Assembly (NCBI GenBank): GCA_036397255.1
Contig: DASWJH010000091.1
Span: 1-36,605 of the forward strand
Reading direction: 5' to 3'
DNA length: 36,605 nt
Origin: Nitrospiria bacterium
GTDB lineage: Bacteria > Nitrospirota > Nitrospiria > DASWJH01
The notes under the pieces are model-generated. The model worked only from the letters and a program-made list of their open reading frames with translations. It did not search any database and had not been told where the DNA came from. The position numbers and the translations under genes were made by a program. The first letter of the stretch is position 1; the number at the start of each line of letters is the position of its first letter. Shown in pieces: positions 26,936-35,500 of the stretch.

Positions 26936-27043
26936 CAACAGGATATAAGGGACAAGCAGAGTTTCCCTTAGCAAACATTTTTGCAAAGGCCCCCTTCTCT
27001 AACCGATTCCAAGTGTTCACTTTTTAACGAGTCTGAGAATTAA

Positions 27044-27130
27044 AAATTATCGGATGAAATAAAGTATAACGATATCAGCAAACGTTTTGACAATCCTGAA
27101 GAATATTTCAATCGCTTTGTAATACCCTGA
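27044..27130 (+). pseudogene. Possible C-terminal remnant of an unknown gene
   Basis: A short frame between two stops reads SDEIKYNDISKRFDNPEEYF and ends NRFVIP. It is protein-like but has no start codon or family. It may be the leftover end of a gene. The remainder of 26936-27131 holds nothing I can support. Confidence 0.25.
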
Positions 27131-27131
27131 G

Positions 27132-28103
27132 TTATAGCCACCTTAAAGGAATCTCTGATCTTTTAATATTTACCACGACATCTGGATTCAAAGATGAAAT
27201 AATCATCTTAAGCGATTGTTGGTTTAAATCACTACTTATTGTAGGGCCAATTACTAATTCAACAATTGGGAATGGAATACCATATACGTCATCGACTGAT
27301 GCCTTAATAGCATTTTCAAAGCTCACTGTATAATATGGGATTACGTTACCCTTGTAACTTCTGAAAAATGGAAGGTCGGTACTCTGGCCTCTGTCAAAAA
27401 GTAGATCCACTGAACTAAAGTATACTAATCTCCATTCACGTTCTTGATGGAAATCTGGATGTTTAAAGCAAAATAAATATTCACCAACAGTTAAGGAGAA
27501 GGCCTGACAATATTCTGGCAAGAGAGTTGAGGTCACATCCTCTAACCCTTTTCCCGTTGTGGATGTAGACAAAGAGTTCAGAAAGGCCCCAATCGTTTCA
27601 TCTACTAATCTGGTTTGATCTGAGACATCATAGATTACTTTACGAAGAACGCATCTTCTCTCGATGAACCGAATTGTATGAAGGAAATCTATACCAATGG
27701 CATAGCCGCCACCTTCTCCCCGGTATCCTCTCCATTGGCTTAACAAATTTCCATCCTCGCAAAAACATGTAGCGAAGACAGAAAATCTATTAGAAAAAGG
27801 ATCAAAAGTCTGTACAATTCTTTTAATAAACTCTCTCTGAATTTCATTTAGGTTGGAGTCATTGGACCTCGACTTTAGTCGGGTTTCTATTAATGATCTG
27901 GAGTATTGTAATTCAGATGAGTCATTCATATACCTGAGATCGGTCATCCATATACTCTTACTTGATAAAATTCCAATTAACCCATCTGCTGATGTGTAAT
28001 GGAATAATACATTTGGAAATTCTTTATGATAAACACTCCATTTAGATAGTATTTCCTCTTTCAGTTGCGAAATAATGCTTTTTTCTGAATCTGAAATGTT
28101 CAT
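27132..28103 (-). CDS. DUF2971-family protein, 323 aa
   Basis: Near the N-terminus the family signature is visible (LFHYTSADGLIGILSSKSIW, then MTDLRYMNDSSELQYS, about residues 33-68), with later conserved-looking blocks SVFATCFCEDGNLLSQWRGY and HQEREWRLVYFS. The family has no established biochemical function to my knowledge; it is often found in variable genome regions. The HYTS and REWR patterns are conserved enough to suggest an enzyme. It is soluble, with no signal peptide. The ATG has GGA at a usable distance and lies 13 bases after the upstream gene, so the two form an operon. A+T-rich, like the neighbouring restriction-modification genes. Confidence 0.82.
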   Translation of the reverse strand: MNISDSEKSIISQLKEEILSKWSVYHKEFPNVLFHYTSADGLIGILSSKSIWMTDLRYMNDSSELQYSRSLIETRLKSRSNDSNLNEIQREFIKRIVQTFDPFSNRFSVFATCFCEDGNLLSQWRGYRGEGGGYAIGIDFLHTIRFIERRCVLRKVIYDVSDQTRLVDETIGAFLNSLSTSTTGKGLEDVTSTLLPEYCQAFSLTVGEYLFCFKHPDFHQEREWRLVYFSSVDLLFDRGQSTDLPFFRSYKGNVIPYYTVSFENAIKASVDDVYGIPFPIVELVIGPTISSDLNQQSLKMIISSLNPDVVVNIKRSEIPLRWL

Positions 28104-28116
28104 ACTAAATCCAGGT

Positions 28117-28674
28117 TTAGTTCTTAATCGAAATCCCCGATTTAAAATTTTCTATCTCAACGCCAAGAAGATAAATACCTCCTCTATTTTCCACTGCAAT
28201 GGCACTGGCTTGGTTTCCTTTATTCGTTGTCAGTTTCAAGAATGCTATATTGGGAGGTTTGTTATCATTAGCTGTGCCAAACTTACTCCTATCGGGGTGT
28301 AATATAATAGGATAATCATCGTCAGTAAAAAGAAGTGCTGATATCTCTATTTCCAAATCACTGTCTTTGATTCTTTTTTTAATTTCACACACAACCCGAC
28401 CAGTCTTTTTTTCTACTATCGACGTTCGTTTAAAGCCACTGAGTATTGTGTAGTTATTTTTATCTTTTAAGTTAATTGAATTATTCTTTATTTGTGCAAT
28501 AGGGCTCTTATTCGGCCCCAATAATTTAAAGGTTGCTGCAAGCTCGCCAGTTTCAGGATTTTTCGCAAGTGAGATCAAAGGAATCCCTTTGTATTCTATT
28601 GGATTCGTAACATTGCGATAGTATATTCCGCCGATTTTTGCACTATAAGAATTAGCTGGTTCCCACAGGGTCAT
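28117..28674 (-). CDS. Hypothetical protein, 185 aa, first gene of the DUF2971 operon
   Basis: No family is recognised. The sequence alternates short hydrophobic and polar stretches (GGIYYRNVTNPIEYKGIPLI, SINLKDKNNYTILSGFKRTS, GRVVCEIKKRIKDSDLEIEI), which suggests a beta-rich fold such as a beta-sandwich or short beta-helix. There is no signal peptide, membrane helix or catalytic motif. AAAGGA lies about 10 bases before the ATG. It is followed by the DUF2971 gene after 13 bases. A partner or inhibitor of the DUF2971 protein is possible but is only an inference from position. Confidence 0.7.
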   Translation of the reverse strand: MTLWEPANSYSAKIGGIYYRNVTNPIEYKGIPLISLAKNPETGELAATFKLLGPNKSPIAQIKNNSINLKDKNNYTILSGFKRTSIVEKKTGRVVCEIKKRIKDSDLEIEISALLFTDDDYPIILHPDRSKFGTANDNKPPNIAFLKLTTNKGNQASAIAVENRGGIYLLGVEIENFKSGISIKN

Positions 28675-28758
28675 AAATTATCAGTCCTTTTGAGGTTGAA
28701 AATTTTTATTGGAAATACTTCTTTTAATTTTCCAAGGACTATACCATTATTCAGAAAT

Positions 28759-29014
28759 GAGCACAATTCTGAGCACAGTTGACGGGGCGGGACCAATCTG
28801 TAATAATACAACCCCTTGATAATCTTATTAAGTGGGCGATTAGCTCAGTGGTAGAGCGCTTGCTTCACACTCCTTACTTACCTACCAACTCTAACCCATA
28901 AAAACTCAAATAACCTATATCCAACAAAGGTATAAGTTAAGAACATTTTTTGGCTGGAATTGGCTTGAACGTGGTCGTTTGGGGTGGGCTCGAGCACAAA
29001 TTGAGCACAAAATT
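28759..29014 (+). repeat. tRNA-Val 5'-half repeat, copy A (best preserved), with flanking GAGCAC pairs
   Basis: GTAATAATACAACCCCTTGA leads to GGGCGATTAGCTCAGTGG at 28834, and the tRNA part ends at TTCACAC (28870), i.e. position 38 of a tRNA-Val(CAC). The expected 3' strand of the anticodon stem is absent; TCCTTACTTACC follows instead. The tail shares TATCCAACAAAGGTATAAG and GCTGGAATTGGCTTGAACG with copies B and C. Paired repeats GAGCACAATT/GAGCACAGTT (28759-28780) and GAGCACAAATT/GAGCACAAAATT (28992-29014) stand on either side. Confidence 0.85.
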
Positions 29015-29119
29015 TTTTTTACCGCCTTTAATATCTGTGACTTTCACCTGGAAGAGGTCCTTAATGTATGTTCCCCCCCATTTACAAGCTCCTTTTCGGA
29101 ATTTTTTAATTACTCCTTA

Positions 29120-29142
29120 CCATGGGATCTATAATCCCATGG
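29120..29142. repeat. Perfect 9-bp inverted repeat
   Basis: CCATGGGAT (29120-29128) and ATCCCATGG (29134-29142) flank a CTATA loop in the non-coding stretch 29031-29413. A terminator or operator role cannot be decided; no T-run follows directly. I see no gene in this stretch. Confidence 0.5.
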
Positions 29143-29413
29143 GTGTCACATCCTTTCACTTTTTCTCCTAAATTTTTCAAATAGTTACTTAACCCCCCCC
29201 AGAATAAGATCTTTCCTTTGTGCCGGTTTTGTGTTTAGAGCATCTTAACTTCAATTTTGTGTTTTCTCGCAGACCAACAGTCAACTTTTTAGCTGTTTCT
29301 AAGTATTTTCCTGAAAATCAGGCAAAAACTTAACTACTTTAATAAGTGTACACATTTTAATGGCCAAGTTTTTAACCAGTTTGAATTTTTTTCTTTTTAT
29401 TTAAGAAAAATTA

Positions 29414-29442
29414 TTGACAGTGGATTTTATTTCTGATATTTA
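29414..29442 (+). promoter_or_regulatory. Strong candidate sigma-70 promoter of the large YD-repeat gene
   Basis: TTGACA (29414-29419) is followed after exactly 17 bases by TATTTA (29437-29442). Part of it, CAGTGGATTTTATTTCTGAT (29418-29437), is repeated with few changes at 29443-29463. The ATG is at 29503 behind AAAAGGAAAAAA. Confidence 0.6.
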
Positions 29443-29502
29443 CAGCGGGATTTTATTTTTGATGAAATTATTCATATTCTAAATCAAAAGGAAAAAATAG
29501 CC

Positions 29503-32500
29503 ATGGATTGGCGAAGATTCCCCCCATCTTCTATTATCCACACTTCCTTTACCTTTCTTTTCGGTTTCGCTTTTTTTCTGTTCTCCTTTTCTTCCCTTCA
29601 TGCCTCAGCCCCTGTGTTCCTTTCCGTGGGTGTAGAACCCGAAGCGGTTTCCATCAATACCCAAACCAACCAGGCCGTTGCGGTTCATAAAGGATCCAAC
29701 GACTTAAAAGTTATTGACCTTTCCACCAATACCGTTACTTCTACTATTTCCTTCTCCTCCCGTCCTATTGATGTGGCGGTGAATTCCCAAAACAATGTGG
29801 CCGTGGTGGTGCTGGAAAAGATCGACAGCATCAAAATTATCGATTTAACCACCGGCCTGGAGTTGGCCACGGTGGTGGTAGGAAAAGACCCTCAAGAAGT
29901 GGCCATTGATCCAGGAAATCAAATCGCTGTGGTGACCAATCAAAAAGATGACACGGTCAGTTTTGTGGACCTGCTGGCCTATTCGGTTCTACAGACCGTT
30001 TCCGTGGGAGAAAAACCCTTAGGAATTGATATCAACCTATCAGCACAGATCGCGGTGGTGGCCAATGAAAAATCCGATACACTTTCCCTAATCGATCTTC
30101 CCAGCCGTACGGTGACTCACACGATAGCGGTTTCTGAGAAGCCCCGCCGTGTGGCCATCAATACACAGACCGGTCAGGCGGTTATTACCCATGAAAAACT
30201 CAATCAGATCAGCATCGTTGATCCTTCCACTCAAACCGTATTAAACACACTTTCCGTTGGGAAATCCCCAGATGGGGTAGCTGTCAATCCCACTACCAAT
30301 CAAGCACTGGTCTCCAACGAAAAGGCCGATAGTCTAACGTTAGTGGATCTGGCAGCAGCAACAATTGTAGGAAGCATTGCCGTTGAGCGAAACCCGAGGG
30401 GTGTGGCCATTCATCCGGGAATCAACCTTGCGGTCTCTGCCAACAAAAAAAGCGATACGGTTTCGATCATTGATTTATACACCGTTACCTTGACCAATCC
30501 CGCGCCGGTGGGAAAAGACCCTCAAGGGGTGGGGGTCAATATCAATAAAGATATTGCGGTGGTGGCCAATAAGAAAAATGACACGGTCTCCATACTGGAT
30601 CTTCCCCAAGGCACCCTTTCAGCCACCATCTCCGTGGGAAGAGATCCCCAGGGAGTGGCGATCAATCCCCAGACCGACCAGGCCTTGGTGACAAATAAGA
30701 AAGACAACTCCCTCACGTTAATCGATCTCATGAGCCTTCAGGCCACGGGAACCTTGAATGTTGGAAAAGACCCCAATGGGGTAGCCATTAACCCAGCCAC
30801 CAACCGAGCGGTGGTTGCCAATAAAAAGGACAACACCGTATCCATAGTAGATCTCTCAATACCCTCGGTTTTAAGCACTATCCCAGTAGGAAAGGACCCC
30901 ACCGGAGTTGGCATAGATGCCAATAGCAATCAGGCCTTAATCACATTAGAAAAAGATGATACGGTGATGGTTTTGGATCTGGCATCCGAAACCGTCATTA
31001 ACACAATACCCGTTGGAGAAAAGCCTCAGGGAATCGCCATCGACACAGGGCTTAATCTATCGGTCATTACCAATAAAAAAAGCAATACCTTATCGGTTAT
31101 CGATCTAGCCACCAAAACACTGATTCAAACAGTAAATGTAGGAAAAGATCCCATTGGCGTGGCGGTTCATCCTCTAACCCAAGAAGCGTTCGTGGCCAAT
31201 CACGGAGATGACACCGTATCGGTTGTGGATTTGACCACTTATACGGTCACTGAGACCATAGCGGTGGGAAACAGGCCACGGGATATCGCCATTCATCCCG
31301 CCCTCAATCTTGCGGTGGTGACCAATGAGGGAAGCGATGATGTCACCATCTTAATTCTTGGGGCGCCTCCTGTTCCCACCATCACCAGCTTTTCTCCTAC
31401 AAGCGGTCTTGAAGGGGCTGAGGTCATCATTACTGGAGATAACTTTGATCCCAACCAATCAAACAACACGGTTAAGTTTAATGGGGTTGAGGCAGTAGTT
31501 TCCGCCGCTACCGTTACCAGCATCACCACCAACGTTCCCACAGGGGCCACCACAGGGCCGATCACTGTGACCACTTCCGGAGGGACGGGAACCAGCGCCA
31601 CGGATTTCACAGTCATCACCGGACCGGTTATTACAAGTTTCTCACCCACAACAGGGCCCTTCGGAACCCCTGTAACCATCACAGGCCAAAATTTCGATGC
31701 GATTGCCTCAAATAACCAGGTGGATTTCAACGGCACCCCGGCCATTATTACATCTGCAACCGAAACTCAAATCACCACCACGGTTCCTATGGATGCCACC
31801 ACAGGCCCAATTAACATCACCTCTCCTCAAGGAACCGGCTCAAGCACCAATCCTTTTACCGTTACCCTGAGCAAAGATTTTTCCATCACAGCCAATCCTG
31901 CCATTGCATCGGTGATTCCCGGAAGCTCCGTATCCTATTGGATCACATTGAATCCCATTGATGATTTTACACAGCTTGGTCAATTAAATGTCCTGGGCCT
32001 TCCAACGGGAGCAACGGCCAATTTTACTCCTGCTTTGATCGGCCCCAACGGCAACTCCTTTTTGCAGATCACAACGGATGGGACAACTCCCGCAGGGCAA
32101 ACTTCCCTGACCGTTCAAGCCGCCGCAACCATTGACGGAAACGATGTTACCCGAACAGTCAATGTCACGCTGGATGTTCAAGCCCCGGGACAAACGGCCC
32201 TTACCGGCCAGGTATTGGATGAACACGGCGGGCCGTTGAAAGATGTGACCATTACCTTAGGTGGGGCTACATTGACGCCTTTGGGGACAACGGATGAAGC
32301 CGGAAATTTCTTTGTCACAGGAGTGCCTACCGGGACTCAGACGATTCTCATTGACGGATCAACGGCCAATCAGCCGGGGATAGAATACTCAACCATTCCC
32401 GTAACCGTTAATGTCCAGGCAGGTATTGTCAATTCCTTGGGATTCACCCCGTATTTACCTGAGCATCCTACAGTAGAGTTGATTCCCATTACCCCCAGTC

Positions 32501-35500
32501 AAGATACAGTCTTAACCAACCCGGATATTCCGGGATTCGAGATGACTATTCCTGCTGGAGTAAATATTATCGGCTGGGACGGGCAAGCCAATACCGAAGT
32601 GGGTGTGATCGAAGTGCCCATTGATCGCTCTCCGCTTCCCCCAGGTCCTTCCAATCTTACCTCCAATGTTGTTTACCTTTTTTCTTTTGGAAAGTTTGGC
32701 GGAGGTGTCCCAACAGGTAATGTTCCCGTTACTACCCCAAATGTGGTGGGTGGACTTCCCGGGGATTCGGTGGATCTTTATTATTTCGATGAATCGCCGG
32801 ACGGAACACGGCCTAATGATTGGTTGCAGTATGGCACGGGGACTGTTTCATCCGATGGGACCCTCATCATTCCCGATATCAATCCTTCCACAGGGCTACC
32901 CTATGGAATGCCGCGTTTTTGCTGTGGAGGCCAAAGACCGGTTCTTCCGGCTCAAGTCCAAGCAGGTGGAGGAGAAAGTAATGGTCAGGTTGACTCCGGG
33001 AAAGAAGACGGTGAGCCTGTCAATGTAGCCACAGGTTTTTACAGCTATACAAAGACGGATATGGTGCTGCCTGGAATTATTCCTTTAGTTGTGGACCGGA
33101 CCTATCGAGCTAACCTGAATAACTCGGGTCCCTTTGGAATAGGAACTAGTTGGTCCTATGATACCTTTTTACAACCGCCACCAAATGGTTCCCCGGATGC
33201 ATTGATTTTATTCTCTCCAGGAAACCGCCAGGATTTATTCTCAAAGCAACCCAATGGGACTTTTATCAATACCACCACGCCGGCACTGAGAGGGACCATT
33301 GTTACCCTAAACGGGGGTAACCGTATACTGACCTTTAAAGATAATAAAGTGTGGACTTTTGACACCAATGGGAGGCTGATTTCACAGCAGGACAGAAACG
33401 GAAATACCGTTACCTTAACACGGGATGGGCAGGGCAGAGTCACGGAGCTTACTGAACCAACGGGAAGAATGTTGACAATGAACTACACGGGGGCCAACCT
33501 TCGAATCGATAGCATCCGGGATCCTCTGCTCAGGCTAGTGCAATATAATTATGACGGTCTGAACCGTTTGATTGAGGTCATTGACCCCAAAGGAGGGAGC
33601 ACGCAATATACATACGATGCTTCTAATCGTGTGTTAACCATTACCGATGCCAGAAACATCACCTTCCTGACTAATGAGTATGACAGTTCCGGGTGGGTGA
33701 TTAAACAGACACTGGCCGATGGGGGGATTTTTACATTTGATTACACCACAACCGGGGATTTTATAACCTCCACCAAAGTGACTGATCCGCTTGGTAATGA
33801 GACGACCTATCGTTTTAACCGCTCCCGGTACCTTATCAGCCAATCCGATGCCCTGGGCCAGACGACCCTGTTTAAACGAGACCCCGCAACGAACCTTCTT
33901 TTAAGTACCACCGATCCCTTGGGAAGAAAGACGACGTTTACCTATGATACCGCAGGAAATGTCACATCCATCACAGATCCTGAACAGAACGTTACCCAAT
34001 TTACCTATGAAACCACATTCCACCGGCTGACTTCTACTACCGATGCCTTAAACCAAACCACAACATTTGAGTATGACACCAACGGAAATCTGACCAAGAC
34101 AATAGATCCTTTACTGAACGAAACCACGATTACCTACAACACCGCTGGCCAGCCGGTAACGGTAATTGATCCATTATTAAACACCATGCAATTTGAATAT
34201 GACACGAACGGCAACCTGATCGCCACTGAAGACCCCCTTGGGAACAGGACAACAAGAGTTTATGATTCGGTCTCCAGATTGATTGTTCTGACCGATTTTT
34301 TGGGAAGAAAAACGAAACTCGATTATGATGCCCTCAATCAGGTTAGCCGAATTACAGATGCATTAAATGGGGTTACCGATTTTACCTATGATGAAAATGG
34401 AAATCTCCTTAGCGTTAAGGATGCAAACAACCATACTATAATTTATACCTATGATGTTCAGGATCGTTTGGAAACTCGTACCGATCCCCTAGGTCGCCAA
34501 GCATTTTATACCTATGACTTCAACGGAAATTTAAAAACCTTTACCGATCGCAAATTGCAGGTTAATAATTTTACCTATGATCCATTAGATCGAAGAATTT
34601 TTTCTCAATATGATGATGGGAGCACGACTGCTTTTAATTATGACACAGTAGGTAGATTAACCGTTGCGGAGGATTCAACTTCGGGAAGAATGGAATTTGT
34701 TTATAATACACTTGACCGATTGATCCAGGAACTCACTTCCCAGGGAACAGTGGAATATCAATACGACACAATTGGCAGACGGACTAGTATGACCGTCAAT
34801 GGCCAGACTCCGGTGACATACGGATATGATTCCAATTCCCGTCTGACTCAAGTAACTCAAGGAACAAAAATCGTAGGGCTTGGCTATGATTCAGTGGGAA
34901 GAAGAACAAGTCTTTCTTATCCCAATGGGGTTAATACCACCTACACATACGATTTCGCTTCTCGATTAACAAATATTCTTCATCAAGGTCCGAGTTCCAT
35001 TATTGAAGACCTTTCCTATAGCTATGATGCTGCGGGAAATCGAATCTCCTTTAATAGGACAAATGGAACAGCTACTCTACTTCCAGACGCTGTTCAAGCT
35101 GCCTACGATGCCGCAAATGAGCAAATTCAGTTTGACAGTACGACACCCAACCTTACCTATGACTCCAATGGGAACCTGACTTCTCAAACCCATATCGGTG
35201 GAACCACGACATATACCTGGGATTCAAGGAATAGGTTAGTTGCTATCAGCGGGCCGGGGTTATCGGGAAGTTTTGTTTATGATCCTCTGGGAAGAAGAGT
35301 AAGGAAAAGCATTAATGGGATGACAACTGATTTTCAGTATGATGGAGATGATGTTATTTCGGAAATTGGTAATTATTCTTTAGGTGCAACCTATTTGCGG
35401 AGCATGGATATTGATGACCCATTTATTCGAATGTCAGAAGTCAATGAATATTATCACAATGATGGGCTTGGTTCTGTGGTTGCTCTCACGGATCAGGTAG

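Noticed and set aside
29630-31340. Regularly spaced repeats that might suggest a CRISPR array or satellite
   Set aside because: The 126-base period is the coding of 42-residue propeller blades in an intact frame; repeats are diverged and there are no spacers.
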